This document shows positions 1-6,086 of a DNA stretch of 10,205 bases, in pieces (the stretch's first letter is position 1; every line of letters begins with the position of its first letter). The notes below the pieces were generated by a model. That model worked only from the letters and a program-made list of their open reading frames with translations. It was not told the origin of the DNA and ran no database searches. The stretch spans positions 1 through 10,205 of the forward strand of contig USHO01000035.1 of NCBI GenBank assembly GCA_900554485.1, written 5' to 3'. The DNA comes from an uncultured Eubacteriales bacterium. GTDB lineage: Bacteria; Bacillota; Clostridia; Christensenellales; Borkfalkiaceae. A program made the translations under genes and the position numbers.

Positions 1-61
1 CCTTGAACGCCAGCGCGCTTTCGCCCTTTGACAGTATAGCGGTATCAGCCGACGTAACCAT
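1..61 (-). CDS. ntpG: V/A-type ATPase central-stalk subunit F, N-terminal fragment (cut by window edge)
   Basis: Only the first 20 codons are inside the window; the gene continues past base 1. The translation begins MVTSADTAILSKGESALAFK, which fits the start of subunit F, where a short beta strand leads into a GDxDSVLGFKA-like segment (here LSKGESALAFK). Subunit F (NtpG in Enterococcus hirae, AtpF in other schemes) binds subunit D in the rotating central stalk of the V1/A1 sector. The start overlaps the end of the upstream subunit C gene by 17 bases. It is preceded on the minus strand by a strong GGGGAGG ribosome binding site seven bases before the ATG. Gene order after subunit C agrees with the usual F-I-K-E-C-G-A-B-D layout. 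The call rests on position and a short match, so it is good but not certain. Confidence 0.8.
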   Translation of the reverse strand, partial: MVTSADTAILSKGESALAFK

Positions 62-1016
62 CTCTCAACCTCCCCGCGATAGTTTCGGCAGGCGCGTTCG
101 CCATTTTGCCCGAAATCACCGTTCTGAAATTTTTTATCTCCGCGCGCTTATACGCCGCGTACAGAAGTACCGGCGTTATCCCCTCGGAGGCGTAGCGTTT
201 CGCGTCCAGACGTTTCATCGGATAATCGTCTTTGATTTTCTCGAATTCGGAAAGCGGACGATTTTCCGATTTAGCCCTGACGCAAGCGTCTACAAGGTCC
301 TTATACGGCGAAAAGAGGAATGCGTCGCGGATCTTACCGTTATCGCCGCCCTGCAACACCGCAAGTTTTTCTTTTTTCAACTTACCGCCGCTTATAAATT
401 GTTTTTCGGCTGCCTCTTTGCTTGAAGAACGCGTATACGCCGAAACGTTAGCACAGTCGATTTCTGTTTTTATCAGGTCGCGTATAAGTCGGTTTTTAAT
501 AAGTTTAAGCGCGGCGGCATAATAATCTTTTATCGCGACGAAAGACATCTCCGCGCCCGACGGCGAACCGTTTTTGCAGAGAGTTTTAAGATCACCGACC
601 GCGACTTCGAGATAAGCGGGCAATTCGCCCTTACCGCTTTTGACGAATTCTTCGATAACGGCGGTATCGGTTAAACCGTCTTTCGCATAACCTGCGTCGA
701 CGCCGAGAATCTGCCGCCTTACGGCGACGTCGCAATTAAAGAAATCGCTTTTAAGAAAGCAATAGAACCGGACGTCGTTTCCGCGGGAATAATCGTTTAC
801 GAAATCTTTCAGCGCAATCGTTTCCGCGGCGACCGCTTTTTCGTATTCGCCGGCGCCGTTTATATCGGCGTTTTTACCGAACCCGCCCGAAGTAAGCGTC
901 TTTAATGCCTCGTCTGCGGTTTTTGCGTCGATTGCCGATAAAAACCTGCTCTTAGGTATCAGCGTTTTATGCGACGATACAGCGACGGCGTTAGCGTAGG
1001 AGTAAGGTACTTTCAT
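45..1016 (-). CDS. ntpC: V/A-type ATPase subunit C (V0 subunit d / AC39 family)
   Basis: This 323-residue protein belongs to the vacuolar-type ATPase subunit C family (subunit d of eukaryotes). The family forms a funnel-shaped, mostly helical protein that joins the central stalk (D and F) to the membrane c-ring. The N-terminus MKVPYSYANAVAVSSHK is typical, with a YxYANAxxR/K-like opening, and the length is close to the usual 320-350 residues. No membrane segments or signal peptide are seen; the protein is mainly charged helices. The start ATG overlaps the stop of the ntpE gene in an ATGA arrangement, a sign of translational coupling. The 3' end overlaps the subunit F start by 17 bases. Regulation should be that of the whole ATPase operon. 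Assignment rests on N-terminal pattern, length and operon position. Confidence 0.9.
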   Translation of the reverse strand: MKVPYSYANAVAVSSHKTLIPKSRFLSAIDAKTADEALKTLTSGGFGKNADINGAGEYEKAVAAETIALKDFVNDYSRGNDVRFYCFLKSDFFNCDVAVRRQILGVDAGYAKDGLTDTAVIEEFVKSGKGELPAYLEVAVGDLKTLCKNGSPSGAEMSFVAIKDYYAAALKLIKNRLIRDLIKTEIDCANVSAYTRSSSKEAAEKQFISGGKLKKEKLAVLQGGDNGKIRDAFLFSPYKDLVDACVRAKSENRPLSEFEKIKDDYPMKRLDAKRYASEGITPVLLYAAYKRAEIKNFRTVISGKMANAPAETIAGRLRDGYVG

Positions 1017-1600
1017 CTGTCTTCTCCGAACATCGCGTCGGCGACTTCTTTTTCGGTACGTTCGCGATACGCGTCGACTATCGCGGAATACGAAAAGTCG
1101 CGGTCGTACGCATCGCCCGACAGGACGAACCCGTCTTTAAGTTTATCGCTTTTCGCGACGGTCATACCCTTAGCCTTAACCGCGGGTAATGCCGCGATTT
1201 CTTTTTCGTCCGCAGGAGACGACGCCGACAAAATTATTTTCTGCCCGTTTTCGCCGTATTTTTCGACCGCGGACGCAACCAGCGAGGTAAAGTCTTTGCC
1301 GTCGAGTTTTTTCAGTCCGTCGGAAAGAAGTTCGTAAACTCTGTTTATCGCGGCGCGTCTTGCGGCAAGCAGTCGCCTGTTTCTTTCCATTCTTGCCGCG
1401 GTATCGCTTTTAAGTTGTAAATCCCTGACTTTCTCTGCGGTGTTTTTCGCGGAAACAGCGGCTATTTCTTCAGCCGCCGCCTCTGCGTTTTCACGCTTTT
1501 CCGCGGCATAAGCCTCGGCTTTGGATATGATTTCCGCCGCCTCGTTTTCCGCGTTGCGCGCTATCGCGTCGAGAAGTTCGATATTAAACGTTTCAGACAT
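1013..1600 (-). CDS. ntpE: V/A-type ATPase peripheral-stalk subunit E
   Basis: The 195-residue product fits subunit E of V/A-type ATPases, which pairs with the G/H subunit to form the peripheral stalk holding the A3B3 head against rotation. Residues 1 to about 100 are a long, alanine- and glutamate-rich helix with coiled-coil character (AEAYAAEKRENAEAAAEE). The C-terminal part (about 105-195) is a mixed alpha/beta domain ending in a segment with GFVLSGD and a helical tail, where family members have GGVVV-like strands. Length is typical. It starts 13 bases after the ntpK stop, with only a weak GGA-type ribosome binding site, and its stop overlaps the ntpC start. Translation is therefore probably partly coupled to neighbours. 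The partner stalk subunit is the first gene of the operon. Confidence 0.92.
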   Translation of the reverse strand: MSETFNIELLDAIARNAENEAAEIISKAEAYAAEKRENAEAAAEEIAAVSAKNTAEKVRDLQLKSDTAARMERNRRLLAARRAAINRVYELLSDGLKKLDGKDFTSLVASAVEKYGENGQKIILSASSPADEKEIAALPAVKAKGMTVAKSDKLKDGFVLSGDAYDRDFSYSAIVDAYRERTEKEVADAMFGEDR

Positions 1601-1613
1601 TTTTATCCGTTAA

Positions 1614-2042
1614 TTACATCATTATGCCGAGTACGAGCGCAAGTATGGCGTAGAACTCGATCATCGCCGGGAAGAGTACGTATTTACCCGAACCCGCACT
1701 GTTTTTACCTACCGCATAGATACATGCCGCCGCCGTCGCTCCCTGCAAAACAGCCGACAGCATGCCGGTCACGCCCATACCGAAAGCCTTCCAGAAAATC
1801 GCCCAGCCTTCAGCCGCCGCTATACCCGCCTCGGGTATGTTCATAACCGCGAGGACGAAACCGTAAATACCCTGCGTCGCGGGGAGCAGCGAAAGAACGA
1901 TTATCTTTGAAAATTTCTTTCCGTCCTCGGCGAGAACGCCCGCAGCCGACGTACCGGTCTTGAAAAGACCGAAAGCCGAACCCGATCCGCATAAAATCAT
2001 ACAGATCGCCAAACCCGCAATGCCTATTGCTCTTCCATCCAT
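1614..2042 (-). CDS. ntpK: V/A-type ATPase c-ring proteolipid, subunit K, probably Na+-binding
   Basis: This 142-residue protein is a four-helix, 16-kDa-type proteolipid of the membrane rotor ring, made of two duplicated hairpins. Helices lie at about 5-28, 45-68, 82-111 and 122-142. The ion site is clear: the second helix has LPATQGIYGF (Leu53, Thr56, Gln57, Tyr60), the third has Gln100 in VLQG, and the fourth has Glu129 in AMIEFYA. These line up with the sodium ligands Leu61, Thr64, Gln65, Tyr68, Gln110 and Glu139 described for Enterococcus hirae NtpK. Only the second hairpin keeps the essential carboxylate, so each subunit should carry one ion. The gene has a GGAGG ribosome binding site eight bases before the ATG and lies 22 bases after ntpI. 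Ion choice is inferred from these residues. Confidence 0.95.
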   Translation of the reverse strand: MDGRAIGIAGLAICMILCGSGSAFGLFKTGTSAAGVLAEDGKKFSKIIVLSLLPATQGIYGFVLAVMNIPEAGIAAAEGWAIFWKAFGMGVTGMLSAVLQGATAAACIYAVGKNSAGSGKYVLFPAMIEFYAILALVLGIMM

Positions 2043-2064
2043 TTTTTTATCCTCCGATAAAATG

Positions 2065-4038
2065 TTATTTGAAATATATAAATTCTCTCTGCGATCCGAT
2101 GGGCGCGAAAAGTTCGCCTTCGCCCTCGTAAAATCTGCCGAAGAATTCGACGTATTGAAGTCTCGAATCGTGTATAAACGCGCCGAGAAGGTTCATCGCT
2201 AAATTGAAGAGGTTGCCCGCGATTATCACGACGATACCCGCTATCACCCCGAACACTCCTTTGGGGAATAACATCCCTACCGCGATGGAGTTGGTGAATA
2301 TCGATGCTATCTGCGCACCCGCCAGCATAAGCCCGTAAAGCCTTGCATAACTCAGAATGTCGGACGCATAATTTATCAGACCGTAAGCCGAGCCGAATAT
2401 TTTCGTAACTTTGCCGAAACCCTTTTCGGTTATACCCGAAGTCAGAATACCCACGCCGAACAGCGCAAGCGTCGGATAGAGCAAATACCCGCCGACCGTC
2501 TTATCGCCTTTTATCGCGAAAAATACCAGCAATATGAAACTCATCAGCGCGAACGACCAGACGAGGCCCGAAAAAATACCTTCGACCACCTGACCGCGCT
2601 TAAAGCACTGCACGGCTTTCATTATAAGCGAAACGGCTATCTGGAACGTTCCCAGCCCAAGACACCACATAAGCGCGGACGGAACGGTTATGCCTGCAAG
2701 CGTACACTTTGCCGCTATCGGATCGACGTAAGCCGCGTAAAATTCGGCATAAGCCGGAATGTTTCTGAGCAATGCGAACCCGAGAAAACTGTCGAACAAA
2801 AATCCGAACGCCACGGCGAAAAACCCGCCGTATGCGAACACCCTTGCCATACGGTAAATCGAAGTTCCTTTGCGGCTCTTCGCGGCAAGCAGAAATCCGC
2901 CGATTATCATCAGCAGTCCGTACCCCGCGTCGCCCATTATGACGCCCATGAACAGCGAGAAGAAAAACGCCATCACACCGTTCGGGTCGAGCGCGCCGTA
3001 AGCAGGCGCCGAATACATATTCGTCACGACCTCGAAATCGGAAACCGTCTTGTTGTTCTTCATCAGCGTGGGAGCGAATTCGTCACGCGGAATCGGTTTA
3101 TGCTCCGTATATACAGCCGCCGACCTTGCCTTCAATGCGCTTTCGACCGCGCCGATCGCCTCGGTCGGGACGTAGACTTCGGTAAGAAAGGTCTCCTGAG
3201 TTTCCCCGGAATCCTCTTCCGCCCTCGTCTTTTCGTTCAGAAAACCGATATAATCGATATACGTCTTTATATCCGCCGAGCAGGAATTCATCTCCGCCGC
3301 AGACAACAGAATTTCTTTAAGTTTCTTCTGTTTTTCTTCGGCTGCCGAATCGAGTTCCGCGATTTTTTCCTTTGCGGACATATCGTCTGTATAAGGGCAT
3401 TTTGAAAACGCGAATTTCGATAACAGCGACGAAACTTCCTCGGCGTCTTTTTTCAGGCTTATTACCGCAAGGACGCTTTTCGACCCGCTTACGCCGATTA
3501 TCTCGGACACGACGAGGTCGATTCCGTCAAGCGCGTCTTTTACAGCCGACGACTTGTCAGACGAAGCCGTACCGAGGTAAGTTATCGTCGACTTTGTCGG
3601 CGCGTAATAAGAGAACTTTTCTTTAAGACAGGAATACTCTTCATATCCGCCGACGGTTTCGCCGATTTTCGCGATTTCGGCTTTGACGGACGCATATTCT
3701 TCGGACAGCGACAAAATTTTGTTTATCGCCGTTTCGACTTCGGCTGTTCTGTCGCCGAAAGACAGAAAGTCTTTCATTTCGACGCCGAAACCGTCTTTCG
3801 CCACGGGCGGAAGTTTTTTGTCCCCGAGTTCCTCGTAACAGAATTCCAGAAACGCCAGCGCTTTACGCGCCTCAACGTCGCTTAATGCGTTATCGCTTGC
3901 GGCGACGGAGGTTACGAATTCGTAGTTTTCGCATTTCTTAATCTGCGCCGCGCCCGTCGCGGATAAAACGTCGAGTAAGTCGTTCCGTTCTTTTTTAAGC
4001 CCGAGAATCGACATAGACGACATTTCACAAATCGCCAT
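2065..4038 (-). CDS. ntpI: V/A-type ATPase subunit I (a subunit), membrane stator
   Basis: A 657-residue protein with the two-part build of the V-ATPase a/I subunit. Residues 1 to about 335 form a cytosolic arm with helical, coiled-coil stretches (for example 225-275) that contact the peripheral stalks. About 350-635 is a membrane domain with some seven to eight helices, including the family segment FMGVIMGDAGYGLL (363-376). Two arginines expected at the ion half-channels are present: Arg566 in SYARLYG and Arg626 in HDSRLQYVEFFGRFYEGEG, near the positions of Arg573 and Arg629 in E. hirae. The C-terminal GRFYEGEGELFAPI is also a family hallmark. The start chosen has GGAGGG six bases upstream; an ATG five codons later lacks such a site. 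The gene overlaps the preceding stalk gene by 14 bases. Confidence 0.95.
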   Translation of the reverse strand: MAICEMSSMSILGLKKERNDLLDVLSATGAAQIKKCENYEFVTSVAASDNALSDVEARKALAFLEFCYEELGDKKLPPVAKDGFGVEMKDFLSFGDRTAEVETAINKILSLSEEYASVKAEIAKIGETVGGYEEYSCLKEKFSYYAPTKSTITYLGTASSDKSSAVKDALDGIDLVVSEIIGVSGSKSVLAVISLKKDAEEVSSLLSKFAFSKCPYTDDMSAKEKIAELDSAAEEKQKKLKEILLSAAEMNSCSADIKTYIDYIGFLNEKTRAEEDSGETQETFLTEVYVPTEAIGAVESALKARSAAVYTEHKPIPRDEFAPTLMKNNKTVSDFEVVTNMYSAPAYGALDPNGVMAFFFSLFMGVIMGDAGYGLLMIIGGFLLAAKSRKGTSIYRMARVFAYGGFFAVAFGFLFDSFLGFALLRNIPAYAEFYAAYVDPIAAKCTLAGITVPSALMWCLGLGTFQIAVSLIMKAVQCFKRGQVVEGIFSGLVWSFALMSFILLVFFAIKGDKTVGGYLLYPTLALFGVGILTSGITEKGFGKVTKIFGSAYGLINYASDILSYARLYGLMLAGAQIASIFTNSIAVGMLFPKGVFGVIAGIVVIIAGNLFNLAMNLLGAFIHDSRLQYVEFFGRFYEGEGELFAPIGSQREFIYFK

Positions 4039-4345
4039 TCTTCACCCTCCCCAAAAGTTCGGCGGCAAGTTGCTCCGCTTTTTTCTCTTCGGAAGAAATA
4101 ATCGACCTGCACTCGTCGTCGACGGCGGCAAGTTCTGCGGCGAAAGACTCTTCCGCACGAAGTTTCGCCTGCGTCAACTCGCTCTCCGCTTTCGCGCGGG
4201 CGTTTTTAGCCGCCTCTTCTTCCGTCCTCGCTTTATCGAGGTCGGCGTTGCGGCGGATTTCGGCGGCGCGCTCTTCGGCGTTTTTCTTCTTTGCCGCGGC
4301 GGCATCTTCGGTTTCGCGTACCTGTTTTAATATCTCTTCTATCAT
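4025..4345 (-). CDS. ntpF: V/A-type ATPase peripheral-stalk subunit G/H
   Basis: This small protein (106 residues from the chosen ATG) is almost entirely one alanine-, glutamate- and lysine-rich helix with coiled-coil character (AAAAKKKNAEERAAEIRR). It ends in a short KAEQLAAELLGRVK segment. It fits the G/H-type subunit (NtpF in E. hirae) that pairs with subunit E in the peripheral stalk. It is first in the operon, as in other ntp clusters. The reading frame could begin at a GTG eight codons earlier (4369), but that would put coding sequence inside a leader hairpin and its T-run, and family proteins begin near MIEEILKQ. The only Shine-Dalgarno-like bases before the ATG (AGGA) are very close, so initiation here is unusual. 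The assignment is from composition and position, since coiled coils are low in specific motifs. Confidence 0.85.
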   Translation of the reverse strand: MIEEILKQVRETEDAAAAKKKNAEERAAEIRRNADLDKARTEEEAAKNARAKAESELTQAKLRAEESFAAELAAVDDECRSIISSEEKKAEQLAAELLGRVKNGDL

Positions 4346-4351
4346 ATCCTG

Positions 4352-4397
4352 AAAAAAAAGTCGCAACACGCGACGATAATTCGCCGTTGATTGCGAC
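4352..4397 (-). terminator. Leader hairpin with U8 tract before ntpF (possible attenuator)
   Basis: Read on the minus strand, GTCGCAA (4397-4391) pairs with TTGCGAC (4366-4360). Inside it, CGGCGA pairs with TCGTCG (one G-U) around an ATTA loop. The outer stem is followed directly by eight T residues (4359-4352). This is the shape of an intrinsic terminator, yet it lies between the operon promoter and the first gene, starting some 20 bases after the predicted transcript start. It could cut transcription of the ATPase operon unless antiterminated, or it could shape translation. No antiterminator helix or known riboswitch was recognised in the short leader. An AGGTGGAG stretch (4408-4401) sits just upstream of the hairpin. 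Confidence 0.55.
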
Positions 4398-4423
4398 AGA
4401 CTCCACCTATGTTTATCGCGTCA

Positions 4424-4452
4424 ATTATATAAAATCGCAAAAGTTTTGTCAA
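4424..4452 (-). promoter_or_regulatory. Consensus sigma-A promoter for the V-ATPase operon
   Basis: On the minus strand there is a perfect -35 box TTGACA (4452-4447), exactly 17 bases, and a perfect -10 box TATAAT (4429-4424). An AT-rich stretch upstream (about 4453-4500) could act as an UP element. Transcription should start near 4417, giving a leader of about 70 bases before the ntpF ATG. Confidence 0.88.
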
Positions 4453-4473
4453 CTTAATTTTCGATTTTATATA
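4426..4473. repeat. 12-base perfect inverted repeat enclosing the divergent promoters
   Basis: TATATAAAATCG (4426-4437) is the exact reverse complement of CGATTTTATATA (4462-4473); the arms are 24 bases apart. One arm carries the -10 box of the minus-strand promoter. The other supplies a -10-like TATATA for the plus strand. The -35 boxes of both lie at the centre. It could be an operator, or symmetry that makes transcription bidirectional. Confidence 0.75.
4446..4473 (+). promoter_or_regulatory. Possible mirror-image plus-strand promoter
   Basis: TTGTCA (4446-4451, five of six bases matching the -35 consensus) is followed after 16 bases by TATATA (4468-4473, four of six). The -35 box overlaps that of the minus-strand ATPase promoter. 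A transcript would start near 4480 and have a leader of about 200 bases before the ATG at 4681. It is weaker than the opposing promoter and may serve the CNNM/CorC gene or only give pervasive transcription. Confidence 0.4.
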
Positions 4474-4581
4474 CCTTTTTACACATTTTTTACATGATTA
4501 GGCGCAAGCAGCGTATTATCATTATAAAAACCCGATTTATAAACAATATGCAGGCAAATTAAAAAAGCCCGTCGAAAACGT

Positions 4582-4610
4582 TTTACAAAATCGTGAAAAT
4601 ATGATAATAT
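4582..4610 (+). promoter_or_regulatory. Likely sigma-A promoter for the CNNM/CorC gene
   Basis: TTTACA (4582-4587, five of six matches) and TAATAT (4605-4610, four of six) are separated by 17 bases; transcription would begin near 4617. A ten-base palindrome, AAAACGTTTT (4575-4584), runs into the -35 box and could be a regulator site. The distance to the gene is typical. Confidence 0.55.
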
Positions 4611-4629
4611 TGTAAGCAATTCTTAATTT

Positions 4630-4652
4630 TAACGTAAAAATACGTTATTTTT
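4630..4652 (+). promoter_or_regulatory. Leader hairpin with short T-run before the CNNM/CorC gene
   Basis: TAACGTA (4630-4636) and TACGTTA (4641-4647) form a seven-base stem with an AAAA loop, followed by five T residues (4648-4652). In the transcript it would lie just upstream of the AAGGAG site at 4659-4664. The stem is AU-rich and weak for a terminator, so it could instead be a DNA operator close to the transcript start. Function unknown. Confidence 0.35.
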
Positions 4653-4680
4653 GATAAAAAGGAGTATTCAAGAAGTATCT

Positions 4681-6027
4681 ATGGACGCAGACGGCAGTCA
4701 ACCTCCCCCTAACACAAATTACGCGGCGTATATCGTCGCGCTGGTATTTCTGGTTTTAATGTCCGGATTTTTCTCGGCAACCGAAACGGCTTATACGTCG
4801 GCAAACCGCGCAAGACTTAAAATTTCCGCGGAAGACGGTAAGAAAACCGCTAAAAAGACCCTGAAAATACTTGAAAATTACGACAGATTCATCTCCACGA
4901 TCCTGATCGGCAACAACGTGGTCAATATACTTGCGACGACGCTGTTCACATTGCTTTTCGCCGCACTTATAAAAAACGAGGCGACCGCGGCGACGGTTTC
5001 GACAGCCGTGTCGACGGTACTCGTGCTTATATTCGGCGAAATCACGCCTAAAACTCTGGCGAAAGAGTTCCCCGAACAATTCGCGTGCGGCGTCAGTTAT
5101 ATAATATGGTTTTTCATCATTATATTCTACCCGCTTACGTTGCTCTTCCGCGGCTGGAAGTTCATTCTCGGCAAAATATTCCGCTTTAAGGGCGAAGACG
5201 TCATCACCGAAGAAGAACTTCTTACTTACGTCGAAGAGGCAAAAGAAGACGGAACGCTCGACAAAGACGAAACCGAACTTATATCAAGCGCGATTGAATT
5301 CAACGACTGCGAAGTCGGCGATATACTCGTGCCGAGGGTAAACATAGTGGCGGTTGCAGAAAACGCGTCGATGGAAGACATCAAAAAAGTTTTCCTCGAA
5401 AACCGCTATTCGCGTATCCCCGTCTATAAAGACACTATCGACAGCATCGTCGGTATGATACACGAAAAAGATTTCTTCAATGCGTACATATCCGGCGCGA
5501 AGAATATAAGAAACATTCTGACCACTGTCGCGATTGCAACCGAACACATGCAGATTTCGGTGCTGCTCAGAAGTATGCAGAAACAAAAAGTGCATATGGC
5601 GGTAGTCATCGACGAATACGGCGGAACGCTCGGGCTGGTAACGCTGGAAGATATTCTTGAAGAACTCGTCGGCGAAATATGGGACGAACACGACGAAGTC
5701 GTCGATTATTTCACGAAGATTTCCGACGATACCTATCTGGTCGACGGTAACGCCGACATATCCGATTTCTGCGAATTGTTTTCGCTCGGCATTGACGAGG
5801 AAAGCGACTCTAATACCGTAAGCGGCTGGATAATAGAACACCTCGGCGACATACCCGCGATTGGTTACGAATTCACATTTGAAAGGCTTAAAATCGATAT
5901 TCTTAAAAAGACGATGAAGAGAATACTCGAAGTAAAAGTTACGATTTTGCCCGACGAAGAAGACGAAGACGAGCAGAAAGAAAAAGATAAAGACAGAGAA
6001 AAAGACAAAGACGAAGATAAAGAATAA
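4681..6027 (+). CDS. CNNM/CorC (HlyC-type) membrane protein with CBS pair, probable Mg2+/Co2+ efflux
   Basis: This 448-residue protein has the full CNNM/CorC layout. A DUF21 membrane domain (about 12-165) has helices at about 14-33, 71-97, 102-120 and 136-157 and the signatures GFFSATETAYTSANRARLK, LIGNNVVNILATT and IFGEITPKTLAKE. A CBS-domain pair follows (about 215-340; VPRVNIVAV, RIPVY, DEYGGTLGLVTLEDILEE). A CorC/HlyC transporter-associated domain comes next (about 348-424). Family members include CorC and Staphylococcus aureus MpfA, linked to Mg2+ and Co2+ export and resistance; the old hemolysin name is not a reliable function. The CBS pair probably senses Mg2+ or nucleotides. The C-terminus is an odd run of Glu, Asp and Lys (about 425-448). 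The ATG was chosen over an in-frame TTG at 4651, which has no ribosome binding site. AAGGAG lies 16 bases before the ATG, rather far, though GAAG is nearer. Confidence 0.92.
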   Translation: MDADGSQPPPNTNYAAYIVALVFLVLMSGFFSATETAYTSANRARLKISAEDGKKTAKKTLKILENYDRFISTILIGNNVVNILATTLFTLLFAALIKNEATAATVSTAVSTVLVLIFGEITPKTLAKEFPEQFACGVSYIIWFFIIIFYPLTLLFRGWKFILGKIFRFKGEDVITEEELLTYVEEAKEDGTLDKDETELISSAIEFNDCEVGDILVPRVNIVAVAENASMEDIKKVFLENRYSRIPVYKDTIDSIVGMIHEKDFFNAYISGAKNIRNILTTVAIATEHMQISVLLRSMQKQKVHMAVVIDEYGGTLGLVTLEDILEELVGEIWDEHDEVVDYFTKISDDTYLVDGNADISDFCELFSLGIDEESDSNTVSGWIIEHLGDIPAIGYEFTFERLKIDILKKTMKRILEVKVTILPDEEDEDEQKEKDKDREKDKDEDKE

Positions 6028-6042
6028 CGAAATCGGAACTTA

Positions 6043-6063
6043 CCTCTCCCCTTGCGGGAGGGG
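6043..6063. repeat. GC-rich hairpin between the two metal-transporter genes
   Basis: CCTCTCCC (6043-6050) pairs with GGGAGGGG (6056-6063) around a CTTGC loop, eight pairs with one G-U. No T-run follows (TAAATTTAT), so it is not a standard terminator. Its form resembles dispersed REP-like elements or an mRNA stabiliser between co-transcribed genes. The next gene has AAGGA at 6073-6077, nine bases before its ATG. Confidence 0.55.
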
Positions 6064-6086
6064 TAAATTTATAAGGACAGACGCTT

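Noticed and set aside
4346..4369. GTG start of ntpF at 4369, adding eight residues
   Set aside because: It would place the start in the 3' arm of the leader hairpin and translate the T-run; no ribosome binding site precedes it, and family members start near the ATG at 4345. It is not fully excluded.
4651..4680. TTG start of the CNNM/CorC gene at 4651
   Set aside because: No ribosome binding site is upstream, and the added residues would encode the AAGGAG region itself. The ATG at 4681 begins just before the first membrane helix.
4418..4680. Riboswitch (for example Mg2+ or Mn2+ sensing) in the leader of the metal-transporter operon
   Set aside because: I looked for conserved riboswitch cores, including the yybP-ykoY type expected for Mn2+, and did not recognise one; only short hairpins are visible.
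5284..5841. Long open frame (185 codons) on the minus strand inside the CNNM/CorC gene
   Set aside because: It lies wholly antisense to a gene with intact CBS and CorC domains; its translation has no recognisable motif and there is no ribosome binding site evidence. It is a shadow of the codon bias.
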